DNA of 64,000 nucleotides from Flavobacteriales bacterium (GCA_020635715.1 JACJZG010000002.1:124001-188000), one strand, 5' to 3'. Positions 1 to 9,271 are shown, numbered from the stretch's first letter. Numbers and translations are program-made. The notes: generated by a model from the sequence alone, not told the origin.

Positions 1-427
<427 letters not shown>

Positions 428-438
428 GTACAGGGTTC

Positions 439-732
439 TTAGTTGAGTACCGCGTAGATGTCGCTCTCGCGCATGATCAGGTAGTCCTTACCGTCGTAGC
501 TCAGCTCGGTTCCGCTGTATTTGCCGTACAGGATCTCGTCACCGGCCTTCACGCTCAAGGGGGTCACCTTGCCGTCATCGGCCACACGGCCATTGCCCAC
601 CGCGATCACTTTGCCACGCTGGGGCTTCTCTTTCGCGGTATCAGGGATGTACAAACCACCCTTGGTGGTCTCTTCGGCGGCTGCGGCTTCCACGAGCACG
701 CGGTCGGCCAGGGGTTTCACTTTGGTTGCCAT
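439..732 (-). CDS. groES: Co-chaperonin GroES
   Basis: GroES is the heptameric lid of the GroEL folding chamber. The 97-residue product has the family's usual length and the order seen in GroES: an N-terminal strand with LADRVLVE, the mobile loop region [11 protein letters not shown], and the C-terminal [11 protein letters not shown] and [16 protein letters not shown] 732 was chosen because [12 protein letters not shown] matches the family start. The frame stays open further upstream, but those residues match nothing. It is upstream of groEL in the same direction. A hairpin at 786-810 separates it from secG, so groESL may be transcribed separately. Confidence 0.97.
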   Translation of the reverse strand: MATKVKPLADRVLVEAAAAEETTKGGLYIPDTAKEKPQRGKVIAVGNGRVADDGKVTPLSVKAGDEILYGKYSGTELSYDGKDYLIMRESDIYAVLN

Positions 733-785
733 GTGGTTCAATACGTTTCGTGTCCGCCCGCTTGTCAAGGCCTGTGCCAACGAAG

Positions 786-810
786 GAAGGCTGTCACTAG
801 GACAGCCTTC
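786..810. terminator. Hairpin between secG and groES
   Basis: A perfect 10-bp stem (GAAGGCTGTC / GACAGCCTTC) with a 5-base loop. It lies just downstream of secG and upstream of groES. On the minus strand the run after the stem is only weakly T-rich, so it may be a partial terminator or attenuator that separates the lptE-secG genes from groESL. Confidence 0.5.
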
Positions 811-860
811 TTGTTGATATCTCAAGGATCGGCAGGTCGGGTGCCTGCCAAGCTGACAAA

Positions 861-1199
861 CTACTGTCCGTCCGTGGCAGGAGCCTGCTCGGCAGGAACC
901 TCCTCAACGGGTACGCCACCCTCCTCGGTCTGGGTGGCTTCCACGGTCGGGGTATCGAGTTCGTCCAGATCGCTGGTTCCCGAATGTTGGATACCGGCCG
1001 AGATCAGGCACAGCACCATCAGGGCGCCAGCCAGGGTCCAGGTGCCTTTCTCCAAAAAGTCGGCCGTGCGTTGCACGCCCCCGATCTGCTGGGCACCGGT
1101 GAATCCGGCCGCGAGGCCACCACCTTTGGGGTTCTGGGCCAATACGACCAGCGCGAGAAGGGCGGCTACGATGACGATGAGGATGGAGATGGCGACCAT
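861..1199 (-). CDS. secG: Preprotein translocase subunit SecG
   Basis: SecG is the small inner-membrane partner of SecYE that assists protein export. The 112-residue product has two hydrophobic segments (about residues 1-22 and 54-74) around the conserved cytoplasmic loop with [12 protein letters not shown] and a [15 protein letters not shown] segment, the typical Bacteroidota SecG form. After the second helix comes a roughly 40-residue acidic tail rich in Glu, Thr and Pro, which is variable in the family. It follows the TPR gene with 5 bases between them and is probably co-transcribed with it and lptE. Confidence 0.95.
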   Translation of the reverse strand: MVAISILIVIVAALLALVVLAQNPKGGGLAAGFTGAQQIGGVQRTADFLEKGTWTLAGALMVLCLISAGIQHSGTSDLDELDTPTVEATQTEEGGVPVEEVPAEQAPATDGQ

Positions 1200-1204
1200 G
1201 ACGG

Positions 1205-2416
1205 CTACTTGTTCAGTTGAGCTTCAAGCTCTTTTTGAAGGGCCGCAAAGTAAGCGCTTTTCTCCGGGTATTTCAACGCCAGCCGCTTGTAGGCCTCGAT
1301 GGCCTTGGGCAGGTTCCCTTGCTTGGCATAGACCCGCGCCAGGGTCTCGGTCACCATGCCGGCCTTGTCATCCAAACTGCGCTTGGCGGCTTGTTGGGGA
1401 GTGAAGAAGGCCGCCTTCTGTGGGCTCGCCGGATTCTGTTCCTGGATGAACCTGTCGATCAAGGCCTTGGTATCCACTTCCCCCTTCTTCTCCAACACGG
1501 GCTGGATGGGTGCCAGGGGGGGCGGAGAAGAGGCCTTCGGCTTGGGTTCCGGCTGTCGCAGCCAGTCTTCAGCGGCTTCCGGTATGAAGTCCTGCTTGGG
1601 TGGTTGGACCGTAGGCTCGGGGCGGGGCGCTTCGGTGGAAGCGTCCAACCAGTCGGTGAAGGAGAGCCTGTCATGCCTGGTCACGAACCGGGCCGCACCT
1701 TTCGGTTGGATCGGTGCGATCGGGACCACCGGCTTGGGTGTGGGGAGGTCGACGGGCGGCGCCTTCACGGGCTCCTTACGGGCCTTCGGTGTGTCAACCT
1801 CCAGCCAACTGATGTCGTACGCATGCGACAGCGCCGACTCCATGATCTGTTGTTCCAGCGGATCCGCTTCCGGGGTTGATGGTGCTTCGCTTTGCGGCTC
1901 TTCCTCCGTGGACGGTGTCGCGTCGGTGTTCGTCTCTTCCACCGGCACTTCAACGACTTCGCTCGGTACAAGCTCACTATCGTGCGCTGTTCCTGCTAAA
2001 GGTTCCACGGACGTCATCTCGACCTCCGCCTCCACCATCGCCGGTTCGGGTCGTTCGAGGGCGATAGGCTGCGGATCCAGGATACCGATCTCGGGTGCGA
2101 CGACCGGTGTCGGCTCTTGGATCACCGTGCTGGGTTCCGCGGCCGCTCTGGCGACTGTGGATACGGGTGCCACCTGTCGGGCCATCGGCTGATGGACCAG
2201 GTCGAAGAGCACCGTGCGCGAAGGGGTCCGGGCAGCAGCTGAGCGGAGGCTCTCATCGGAGGAGACCTCACCCACCCGTTGCGCCCCTGCCGCACGCAGC
2301 ACCTGGGCCCCGGCGAACCACGGGAATTTCTCCGCCAACGCGCCCAACTCGGCCAGGTCGCCACGGTCCACCGCAGCGGCATCCCGCACCAGACGTGTCA
2401 GTCGTTCGCGTTCCAT
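1205..2416 (-). CDS. TPR-containing protein of the lptE-secG cluster
   Basis: A 403-residue protein of unknown function. The N-terminal 60 residues (RERLTRLVRDAAAV..., EKFPWFAGAQVLRA) are a conserved start seen in Bacteroidota proteins at this locus. The middle, about residues 90-320, is low-complexity and rich in Pro, Glu and Val. The last 60 residues hold a tetratricopeptide-like hairpin (ARVYAKQGNLPKAIEAYKRLALKYPEKSAYFAALQKEL). No signal peptide or membrane segment is seen, so it is probably cytoplasmic. ATG 2416 lies 3 bases past the lptE stop. A GTG at 2422 overlapping that stop (GTGA) is an alternative start. The neighbours suggest an envelope or export role, but that is only an inference. 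Confidence 0.8.
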   Translation of the reverse strand: MERERLTRLVRDAAAVDRGDLAELGALAEKFPWFAGAQVLRAAGAQRVGEVSSDESLRSAAARTPSRTVLFDLVHQPMARQVAPVSTVARAAAEPSTVIQEPTPVVAPEIGILDPQPIALERPEPAMVEAEVEMTSVEPLAGTAHDSELVPSEVVEVPVEETNTDATPSTEEEPQSEAPSTPEADPLEQQIMESALSHAYDISWLEVDTPKARKEPVKAPPVDLPTPKPVVPIAPIQPKGAARFVTRHDRLSFTDWLDASTEAPRPEPTVQPPKQDFIPEAAEDWLRQPEPKPKASSPPPLAPIQPVLEKKGEVDTKALIDRFIQEQNPASPQKAAFFTPQQAAKRSLDDKAGMVTETLARVYAKQGNLPKAIEAYKRLALKYPEKSAYFAALQKELEAQLNK

Positions 2417-2418
2417 GG

Positions 2419-2907
2419 TCACCAATCTCCCAATGTCCGGTCGAAGATATCCTGGGCCAGCTGCTTGCCGATGTCCCGTGCCAGTTGCTCCTCCACAGCT
2501 GTAAGGTCCTGGCCGCTGTCATAGTCCGCGAACCGCGCCACGGTGAACTCCTTGTTCTTCTTCGGCTCCAAGGTGTTCACGTAAGTGATCCGCACGGTCA
2601 TCGTCAACCGGTTGAGCGCGGCCGTTTCGTTCGCCTGGATGTTAACCGGCTGCACGTCGTACCCGATCAAGGCCCCGCTGTATTGCACGTCGCCCTCCTC
2701 CTGCTTCAGCTTCAAGGGCGTCTGGGCCAGCAACAGGTCACGTACGCTCTCGGTGAGCACCTGCGCGCTCAACGGGGTGGCCAGTGGCGCCCGGGCTTCG
2801 ATCAATTCAACGCTCATCGTGCGTGCATCACCCACATCCCCACCGGTGAAGGAGTAGTTCACACGGCAGGCGCTCAGCAGGAGCAGGAGGACCATGGTAA
2901 CGGACAT
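2419..2907 (-). CDS. lptE: LPS assembly lipoprotein LptE
   Basis: LptE is the outer-membrane lipoprotein that plugs the LptD barrel and helps insert lipopolysaccharide. The product of 162 residues starts with a lipoprotein signal (VLLLLLSAC lipobox) and is followed by the LptE-type beta region (YSFTGGDV, SVELIEARAPLATP, LTESVRDLLLAQTPL, GDVQYSGALIGYDVQP), with a C-terminal helix EEQLARDIGKQLAQDIFDRT. ATG 2907 was chosen because it puts the lipobox at the right depth; ATG 2895 is also possible. Codons further upstream run through a dispersed repeat. It sits between a sigma-54 activator gene and the TPR gene, the usual Bacteroidota arrangement. Confidence 0.88.
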   Translation of the reverse strand: MSVTMVLLLLLSACRVNYSFTGGDVGDARTMSVELIEARAPLATPLSAQVLTESVRDLLLAQTPLKLKQEEGDVQYSGALIGYDVQPVNIQANETAALNRLTMTVRITYVNTLEPKKNKEFTVARFADYDSGQDLTAVEEQLARDIGKQLAQDIFDRTLGDW

Positions 2908-2920
2908 TGAACGCCTGGCA

Positions 2921-2966
2921 GGTACTGCCAACCGCGCATTGCCAACTGTCGACTGCCTGCTGAACC
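2921..2966. repeat. ACTGCC-type heptamer-like repeat upstream of lptE
   Basis: The stretch carries degenerate copies of an ACTGCCA/ACTGTCG/ACTGCC motif with a period near 7 bases. It resembles the repeat at 4932-4962, which lies inside miaB; the 19-base cores differ at about three or four positions. Here it fills the short gap between the sigma-54 activator stop and the lptE start. Confidence 0.55.
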
Positions 2967-2969
2967 TCC

Positions 2970-4184
2970 TCACGGTATGTCGTACTCCTTGATCTTCCGG
3001 TACAGGGTCCGCTCACTGATCCCCAGCTCGGCCGCCGCGTTCTTCCGCTTGTTGCGGTGCTTGGCCAGGGCCTTCTTGATCATCTCCTTCTCCTTCTCCT
3101 CCAGGCTCAGGCTCTCCTCCACCTCGGTGTGCTCCACGTCCTCATCCTCCACATGGCGGGGCGGCATGATGCTCACGGTCCCGGGGGCGGGCATTCCGGC
3201 GGGCATGTACAACGGCTCCTCCCGATATGCAGGTGGCATCGCTGGGGGCATCGGCTGCCCACCCGTTATCGCCTTCACCTGCTCCTTCAGCGCGTTCAGG
3301 TCGTTCTTCATGTCGAAGAGGAACTTGAAGATCAGTTCCCTTTCGTTGATGCCATCCACCGAAGCACCCACACCACCATTGCCGGTGGGTACGAGTGCCG
3401 TGCTCTGGTCGGGCAGGTATTGCCTCAGCGTCTTCGCATCCACTTCGCGTGTCTGTTCGATCACGCTCATCTGCTCCACGATGTTGCGCAATTGGCGCAC
3501 GTTCCCGGGCCAGCGGTAGGCGATGAGCAATTGCAGCGCGTCATCCTTCAGCACCAGCGGTGGTGCCTTGTATTTGGTGGCGGCTTCCTGCGCGAAGAAG
3601 CGGAAGAGCAGGTGGATGTCCTCCTTGCGGTCCCGCAACGGCGGTACCTGGATGGGAACCGTGTTCAGTCGGTAGTACAGGTCCTCGCGGAAGGTGCCGC
3701 GCGTGACCGCCTGCATCATGTTCACGTTGGTCGCGGCCACCACACGCACATTGGTCTTCTGCGCCTTGCTGCTGCCCACCCGGATGAACTCGCCGGTCTC
3801 CAGCACGCGCAACAGGCGGACCTGGGTGGTCAGGGGCAGTTCGCCCACTTCGTCAAGGAAGATCGTCCCGCCATTGGCCACCTCGAAATAGCCCTTTCGA
3901 GCCTCATGCGCGCCGGTGAAGGAGCCTTTCTCATGACCGAAGAGCTCGCTGTCGATGGTGCCCTCCGGTATGGCGCCACAGTTCACCGCGATGTACGGCC
4001 CATGCTTGCGCGCGCTGTACGCATGGATGATCTGCGGCATGACCTCCTTGCCGCTTCCGCTCTCGCCCTGGATCAGCACGCTCAGGTCGGTGGGAGCCAC
4101 CTGGGCGGCGATCTCGATCGCACGGTCCAATGCCGGCGAGGTGCCGATGATGCCGAAGCGCTGTTTGATGGGTTGAACGTTCAT
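2970..4184 (-). CDS. Sigma-54-dependent transcriptional activator without sensor domain
   Basis: A 404-residue bacterial enhancer-binding protein: an AAA+ ATPase that remodels sigma-54 RNA polymerase at promoters. The AAA+ domain starts almost at residue 10, with Walker A GESGSGKE (about 40-47), the sigma-54 contact loop GSFTGA (87-92; the consensus is GAFTGA), Walker B GGTIFLDEVGEL, and YRWPGNVRQLRN near the end. A Pro/Met-rich linker follows, then a Fis-type helix-turn-helix at the C-terminus (KNAAAELGISERTLYRKIKE). There is no receiver, GAF or PAS domain, so activity is probably set by expression or by a partner protein. It overlaps miaB by 4 bases (ATGA), so translation is coupled. Regulatory targets cannot be deduced. 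Confidence 0.9.
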   Translation of the reverse strand: MNVQPIKQRFGIIGTSPALDRAIEIAAQVAPTDLSVLIQGESGSGKEVMPQIIHAYSARKHGPYIAVNCGAIPEGTIDSELFGHEKGSFTGAHEARKGYFEVANGGTIFLDEVGELPLTTQVRLLRVLETGEFIRVGSSKAQKTNVRVVAATNVNMMQAVTRGTFREDLYYRLNTVPIQVPPLRDRKEDIHLLFRFFAQEAATKYKAPPLVLKDDALQLLIAYRWPGNVRQLRNIVEQMSVIEQTREVDAKTLRQYLPDQSTALVPTGNGGVGASVDGINERELIFKFLFDMKNDLNALKEQVKAITGGQPMPPAMPPAYREEPLYMPAGMPAPGTVSIMPPRHVEDEDVEHTEVEESLSLEEKEKEMIKKALAKHRNKRKNAAAELGISERTLYRKIKEYDIP

Positions 4185-5698
4185 GCGGTCATCACTTCAG
4201 TGGTCACGATGGATCGGATGCTGCCTTTCAGGCTTCCGGGCGTGGCGCTCTCGATATGCGCCTTCACGAAGGTGCCCGGAACGAGTTCCATCCCCTCGTG
4301 AACGCGCGGCAGGATCACCACGCTGTTCTGCGAGTTACGACCGTACACATGGTCGACGCTGCGCTTGCTCACGCCTTCCACGAGCACTTCATGCACCTGG
4401 CCCACATAGCCCAGCATGCGCTCCGCGCTCGCGGCCTTCTGCGTTTCGATCACTTCCGCAAGGCGACGGCCCTTCACCACTTCCGGCACATCATCCGGGT
4501 ATTTGCGCGCCGCCAGGGTCTTCGGCCGTTCGCTGTACTTGAACATGAAGGCCATGTCGTACTTCACCTCGCGGATCAGTTCCAAGGTGGCCTGGTGGTC
4601 CTCCTCGGTCTCGCCACAGAAGCCCGCGATGATGTCCGTGCTGATGGCGCAATCGGGCATGTGCCGGCGGATGCTCGCCATCCGCTCCATGTACCACGCA
4701 CGGTCGTAGCCGCGGTTCATACGCGCTAGCACCTCGCTGCTGCCGCTCTGCACGGGCAGGTGGATGTACTTGCAGATGTTGTCGTACAGCGCCATCACCG
4801 CCAGCACCTTGTCGGTCATGTCCTTCGGGTGGCTCGTGCTGTAGCGGATCCGCAGTGTGGGACAGGCCAGTGCCACCATCTCCAGCAGGTCGGCGAAATC
4901 GGTGGGCGGCAGTTGTTGCGCAGGCTCGAGTGACAACTGCCCACTGCCAACTGCCGACTGCGTTCGGGCCTCGCGCGGGGACCACTTGTAACTATCCACG
5001 TTCTGCCCCAGCAGTGTCACTTCCTTGTAGCCGTCCCGCACCAGTTGCTCGCATTCGCGCACGATGCTCATTGCATCACGACTGCGCTCCCGGCCACGCG
5101 TGAACGGCACCACACAGAAGGCGCACATGTTGTCGCAACCGCGCATGATCGTCACGAAGGCGGTGACGCCGTTCGTGTCCAGGCGCACCGGTTCGATCTC
5201 GCCATAGGTCTCCTCCCGGCTTAGCAGCACGTTCACCGCCTTCTGTCCGGTACCGACCTTTTCCAATAGTTCAGGGAGTGTGCGGTAGGCGTCGGGGCCC
5301 ACCACCAGGTCCACCACCTTCTTCTTCTCCAGCAGGTCCTCGCGCATCCGTTCGGCCATGCAGCCGAGCACGCCCACCTTCAAGCCCTTGTTGCGGGCCT
5401 TCAGGTTGTTCATCTCGTTGATCCGCTGCATCACGGTGTACTCGGCCTTTTCCCGGATGCTGCATGTGTTCAGCAGCACCAGGTCGGCCTCCTCGGCACT
5501 TTTCACCGGGGTGTAGCCATCCTTGGCCAGGATGCTCGCCACGACCTCACTGTCGCTCACGTTCATCTGACAGCCGTAGCTCTCGATGTAGACCTTCTTC
5601 TGCACGCCTTCGGGATGGGGCGCAAAGGTACCCGATCCCAGTGGAAGCTGACAAGGTGGCAGGGTGTCGATGGTCGCCTGCTCGGACAGGCGGTCCAC
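4181..5698 (-). CDS. miaB: tRNA-2-methylthio-N6-dimethylallyladenosine synthase MiaB
   Basis: MiaB is a radical SAM enzyme that adds a methylthio group to i6A37 of tRNAs reading UNN codons. The 505-residue product has the N-terminal UPF0004 domain with cysteines near 43, 79 and 113, the radical SAM domain with CDNMCAFC (about 188-195), and a C-terminal TRAM domain (VLVEGVSKRSVDHVYGRNS). The start is GTG 5698. A second GTG at 5605 would begin MQKKVYIESYG, closer to many homologues. Residues about 240-265, after GQNVDSYKW, form an insertion whose DNA is a heptamer-type repeat shared with the lptE upstream region. The insertion keeps the frame and falls in a loop that is variable in the family. 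Confidence 0.95.
   Translation of the reverse strand: MDRLSEQATIDTLPPCQLPLGSGTFAPHPEGVQKKVYIESYGCQMNVSDSEVVASILAKDGYTPVKSAEEADLVLLNTCSIREKAEYTVMQRINEMNNLKARNKGLKVGVLGCMAERMREDLLEKKKVVDLVVGPDAYRTLPELLEKVGTGQKAVNVLLSREETYGEIEPVRLDTNGVTAFVTIMRGCDNMCAFCVVPFTRGRERSRDAMSIVRECEQLVRDGYKEVTLLGQNVDSYKWSPREARTQSAVGSGQLSLEPAQQLPPTDFADLLEMVALACPTLRIRYSTSHPKDMTDKVLAVMALYDNICKYIHLPVQSGSSEVLARMNRGYDRAWYMERMASIRRHMPDCAISTDIIAGFCGETEEDHQATLELIREVKYDMAFMFKYSERPKTLAARKYPDDVPEVVKGRRLAEVIETQKAASAERMLGYVGQVHEVLVEGVSKRSVDHVYGRNSQNSVVILPRVHEGMELVPGTFVKAHIESATPGSLKGSIRSIVTTEVMTA
4932..4962. repeat. ACTGCC heptamer repeat inside miaB
   Basis: Four consecutive units of about 7 bases (ACTGCCC, ACTGCCA, ACTGCCG, ACTGCG on the plus strand; GGCAGTT-like on the coding strand) sit inside the miaB reading frame and encode part of SAVGSGQLSLEP. 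The frame remains open. It is similar to the repeat at 2921-2966. Confidence 0.65.
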
Positions 5699-5722
5699 TC
5701 ACAGGTCGGTCCTCCGAAATGA

Positions 5723-6277
5723 TCAGCGCCCCGGCAGGTACTCCAGGCTCACACTATTGATGCAATAGCGCAGGCCGGTCGGCTTCGGCCCATCCTCGAA
5801 CACATGGCCGAGGTGCGCCCCACAGCGTCCACAGGTGGTCTCGGTACGCACCATCCCGAAGGTCCGGTCCTCGTGGTATACGATCGCGTCCTTTCGTTCC
5901 GGCTGGAAGAAGCTCGGCCAGCCACAGCTGCTCGCGAACTTGCTGTCCGCCTGGAAGAGCACGTTGCCGCACACCGCGCAGGCGTAGGTGCCGATGCCCT
6001 CGAAGTCCCAGTACTTGCCGGTGAAGGCCCGCTCCGTTCCCTTTTCGAAGGCGATGTGGTAGAGGTCATCGGGCAGGATCCGCTTCCATTCGCTCAAGGG
6101 TACCTCCAGCTTGGCGGTGTCCGTGTGGGAGTAATAAGGATTGGCGCTGTGGTCGTATTGGCTCATGGTGTCTGATGGCGTCGGGGTCGTGGCGGGCTTG
6201 GTGCTCTGTCCGGTGCTGTCGCCGCAGCCTGCCAGGAACAGCGCAGTGAACAGGATGGGGTGATGGATGCGTCGCAT
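5723..6277 (-). CDS. msrB: Lipoprotein peptide-methionine (R)-S-oxide reductase MsrB
   Basis: MsrB reduces methionine-R-sulfoxide in damaged proteins. The 184-residue product begins with a lipoprotein signal (ILFTALFLAGC), so it probably works in the periplasm or at an outer-membrane leaflet rather than in the cytoplasm. The MsrB domain covers about residues 45-180, with both zinc pairs (CAVC, CGRC), the SCGWPSF motif, and the catalytic cysteine in RYCINS. ATG 6277 was chosen for the signal peptide; the frame runs on upstream into antisense of topA but without family similarity. The spacing from miaB is 24 bases in the same direction. An electron donor is not encoded nearby. Confidence 0.93.
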   Translation of the reverse strand: MRRIHHPILFTALFLAGCGDSTGQSTKPATTPTPSDTMSQYDHSANPYYSHTDTAKLEVPLSEWKRILPDDLYHIAFEKGTERAFTGKYWDFEGIGTYACAVCGNVLFQADSKFASSCGWPSFFQPERKDAIVYHEDRTFGMVRTETTCGRCGAHLGHVFEDGPKPTGLRYCINSVSLEYLPGR

Positions 6278-6418
6278 GGCTCGAGGTGCTGATCGGACCC
6301 GGTATCCCACAAAGTTGGGGCCGGGATCGACCATTCGTTCCTGTGGAAAAATTCCTTCCCCTTTAGGGGAAGTAAGAAGGAGTGCCTGATCCGGTCGGGC
6401 GATCGTCCGTCGGAACAC

Positions 6419-6426
6419 TTTCTTTG
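6419..6426 (+). promoter_or_regulatory. Putative -7 box of topA promoter
   Basis: TTTCTTTG followed by CCGCC matches the Bacteroidota -7 element TAnnTTTG at 7 of 8 positions and lies 46 bases before the topA ATG. The same TCTTTGCCGCC context recurs before the HU gene and the initiator tRNA in this window. Confidence 0.5.
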
Positions 6427-6472
6427 CCGCCCGTCCACCGGGACCGTTGTTCCGGTGACGATCGAGACGACA

Positions 6473-9064
6473 ATGGCGAAGAAGAGCGGCGACCTGGTCA
6501 TCGTGGAGTCCCCCGCGAAGGCGAAGACCATCGAGAAATACCTGGGAGAAGGCTACACCGTGCTGAGCAGCTACGGCCATGTGCGCGACCTGCCCGAACG
6601 CGACCTCAGCGTGGATGTGGACAATGGCTTCGAGCCCACCTACATCATCCCCGACGACAAGAAGGACCGCCTCAAACAACTACAGAAGGAAGCGGACAAG
6701 GCGGCCATCGTCTGGCTCGCGACCGATGAAGACCGCGAGGGAGAGGCCATCAGCTGGCATTTGAAGGAAGCGCTGAATCTGCCTGACGACAAGGTGAAGC
6801 GCATCACCTTCAACGAGATCACCAAGAAGGCGATCCTCGAAGCCATCGAGAACCCGCGGACCATCGACGTCCATCTGGTGGATGCCCAGCAGGCCCGTCG
6901 CGTACTCGACCGGCTCGTGGGCTATGAACTGAGCCCGATCCTCTGGCGCAAGGTGAAACCGAGCCTCAGTGCGGGCCGTGTGCAGAGTGTCGCCGTGCGC
7001 CTGATCGTGGAACGCGAGCGCGAGATCCTCGACTTCAACAGCACCAGTGCCTTCCGTGTCACTGCACTGTTCCACACTGCGGGCAGGAACCTGGTGAAGG
7101 CTGAGCTGCCCACCCGCTTCGCCACGGAGGCCGAGGCCATGGACTTCCTGAAGAGCTGTGTGGGCGCGGGATTCACTGTGAACGCAGTGGAGAAGAAACC
7201 CGGGAAGCGTTCACCCGCGGCCCCCTTCACCACCTCCACCTTGCAACAGGAGGCGAGCCGGAAGCTTGGCTTCGGTGTGGACCGGACCATGCGGATCGCG
7301 CAGGGGCTCTACGAACAGGGAGCCATCACTTACATGCGTACCGACTCGGTGAACCTGAGCGAACAGGCCATCGCCGCAGCCGCCGCACAGATCAGCGAAC
7401 AGTACGGCGAACGCTACAGCAAGCCACGTCGCTTCCAGAGCAAGAGCAAGGGCGCGCAGGAGGCGCACGAGGCCATCCGACCAACGGACATGCTGGTGCG
7501 CAACGCCGGCGCCGATCGTGATGCCGAGCGGCTCTACGACCTCATCTGGAAGCGCACGCTCGCCAGCCAGATGGCCGAGGCCGAACTGGAGAAGACCATC
7601 GTGGACATCGGCATCAGCACGCGCCCGGGTGAAGCCCTGAAGGCCCAGGGCGAAGTGATCCTCTTCGATGGCTTCCTCAAGGTCTACCTCGAAGGGCGCG
7701 ACGATGAAGAAGGCGAGGAGAACGAGGGCCTCCTGCCCGAAATGAAGCAGGGCGATGCGCTCGCCTTGCAGGAGATGACCGCCACCCAACGCTTCGAGCG
7801 TCCTGCCCCGCGGTACACCGAAGCCAGCCTCGTGAAGAAGCTGGAGGAACTCGGCATAGGCCGTCCCTCCACCTACGCACCGACGATCAGCACCGTCCAG
7901 CGCCGTGGATACGTTGTGAAGGAGAACCGCGACGGTACCCCACGGCCTTACCGCATCCTCACGCTGGCGAACGACGCCGTCGCGGAGAACACCGCCACGG
8001 AGACCGCAGGCGCTGAGAAGCAGAAGCTCTTCCCCACGGACATCGGCATGGTGGTGAACGACTTCCTTGTGGAACACTTCCCCAGCATCGTGGACCTCAA
8101 CTTCACAGCGAAAGTGGAGGAGGAGTTCGATGTGATCGCCGAAGGGAAGGAGAACTGGCGCGAGATGCTCGCCCGCTTCTACAAGCCCTTCCACGCCACG
8201 ATCGGCACCGTGCAGGAGACCGCCGAGCGCGCCACCGGCTCCCGCGAGCTGGGCACCGACCCGGTGAGCGGCAAGCCCATCATCGCACGCATCGGCCGCT
8301 TCGGCCCCATGATCCAGATCGGCACCGCCGAGGACGAGGAGAAGCCGCGCTTCGCCAGCTTGCGCAAGGACCAGAGCATCCAGACGATCAGCCTGCAGGA
8401 GGCCCTCGACCTGTTCAAGCTGCCGCGCACCCTCGGTGAACGCGATGGCGAGATCGTCTCCGTTGGTATCGGTCGCTTCGGACCCTATGTGCGGCTTGGC
8501 AGCACCTACGCGAGCCTTACCCCGGAGGATGATCCCCTGGAGATCGATCTGCGCCGTGCGGTGGAATTGATCGACCTGAAGAAGGCCGCCAACGCCACCC
8601 GCGACCTCGGTGAGCACAAGGGCGAGATGATCGTGCAGGGCCGAGGTCGATTCGGACCCTTCGTGAAGTACGGCAAGACCTACGCGAACATCCCGAAGGG
8701 CGAGGAACCCTCCACCGTCACCTTCGAACGTGCGGTGGAATTGATCGAGGCCAAGCTCGCTGGCGCACGCCAGAACATCCTGAAGGAGTTCGACGGTTCC
8801 GAGATCCAGGTGCTCAGCGGCCGCTACGGGCCCTACATCACCGATGGTTCCAAGAACGCCAACGTCCCGAAGGAGAAGGCGCCGGAGGAGGTGACCCTTG
8901 AGGAGGCCGTCGCCCTGCTGGCAGCTGCACCGGAGCGGAAGGGTGGCCGGAAAGGTCGCGCCGCGAAAAAAGGTGCGCCGGCCAAAGCCGCCAAGAAAGC
9001 CGCCCCCAAAAAAGCAGCGAAGAAGGCGGCCAAGAAGGCGACCAAGAAGGCCCCCAAGGCCTGA
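6473..9064 (+). CDS. topA: DNA topoisomerase I TopA
   Basis: TopA is the type IA topoisomerase that relaxes negative supercoils. The 863-residue product begins MAKKSGDLVIVESPAKAKT, the Toprim start with its catalytic Glu, followed by the metal motif ATDEDREGE. The active-site tyrosine is in AITYMRTDS (about residue 287). After the core come several C-terminal repeat units (KPIIARIGRFGPMIQ, GIGRFGPYVRLG, GRGRFGPFVKYG, LSGRYGPYITDG) and a Lys/Ala-rich tail of about 45 residues that should bind DNA non-specifically. Zinc-finger cysteines of the E. coli type are absent, as in other Bacteroidota. ATG 6473 fits the family; a GTG six codons earlier is less likely. Confidence 0.97.
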   Translation: MAKKSGDLVIVESPAKAKTIEKYLGEGYTVLSSYGHVRDLPERDLSVDVDNGFEPTYIIPDDKKDRLKQLQKEADKAAIVWLATDEDREGEAISWHLKEALNLPDDKVKRITFNEITKKAILEAIENPRTIDVHLVDAQQARRVLDRLVGYELSPILWRKVKPSLSAGRVQSVAVRLIVEREREILDFNSTSAFRVTALFHTAGRNLVKAELPTRFATEAEAMDFLKSCVGAGFTVNAVEKKPGKRSPAAPFTTSTLQQEASRKLGFGVDRTMRIAQGLYEQGAITYMRTDSVNLSEQAIAAAAAQISEQYGERYSKPRRFQSKSKGAQEAHEAIRPTDMLVRNAGADRDAERLYDLIWKRTLASQMAEAELEKTIVDIGISTRPGEALKAQGEVILFDGFLKVYLEGRDDEEGEENEGLLPEMKQGDALALQEMTATQRFERPAPRYTEASLVKKLEELGIGRPSTYAPTISTVQRRGYVVKENRDGTPRPYRILTLANDAVAENTATETAGAEKQKLFPTDIGMVVNDFLVEHFPSIVDLNFTAKVEEEFDVIAEGKENWREMLARFYKPFHATIGTVQETAERATGSRELGTDPVSGKPIIARIGRFGPMIQIGTAEDEEKPRFASLRKDQSIQTISLQEALDLFKLPRTLGERDGEIVSVGIGRFGPYVRLGSTYASLTPEDDPLEIDLRRAVELIDLKKAANATRDLGEHKGEMIVQGRGRFGPFVKYGKTYANIPKGEEPSTVTFERAVELIEAKLAGARQNILKEFDGSEIQVLSGRYGPYITDGSKNANVPKEKAPEEVTLEEAVALLAAAPERKGGRKGRAAKKGAPAKAAKKAAPKKAAKKAAKKATKKAPKA

Positions 9065-9271
9065 TGGTCCCCCGGTGAGCACCCGGAACATCGACCCACC
9101 GGGTCGACCTGGCCAACGTCATCATCCCCAGGGTGGACATTGGTCATCCCTGTTGCCCGCCGTTGCCAACACGCCTGTGTGGGCATCGGCCTTTGGGATC
9201 TTGCGGATCCGCCTTGGGCACCTCGGACCTTAGCGCGGTATCGTTCGGCACACCGAATGGTCCCTTCGCGC

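Noticed and set aside
5723..6679. MsrB read as a 318-residue protein with a long N-terminal extension.
   Set aside because: The extension is antisense to the start of topA. ATG 6277 gives a proper lipoprotein signal.
8930..9064. The Lys/Ala-rich repetitive end of topA as a tandem DNA repeat.
   Set aside because: It is the normal low-complexity basic tail of topoisomerase I; the repetition follows codon use for Lys and Ala.
7211..9091. A 626-codon open frame on the strand opposite topA, and similar long antisense frames opposite rng (37072-38589), prfB/fumC (40559-42439) and gldM (14021-15493).
   Set aside because: They lie exactly opposite conserved genes in GC-rich DNA, show repetitive His/Leu/Val/Asp composition typical of shadow frames, and match no family.
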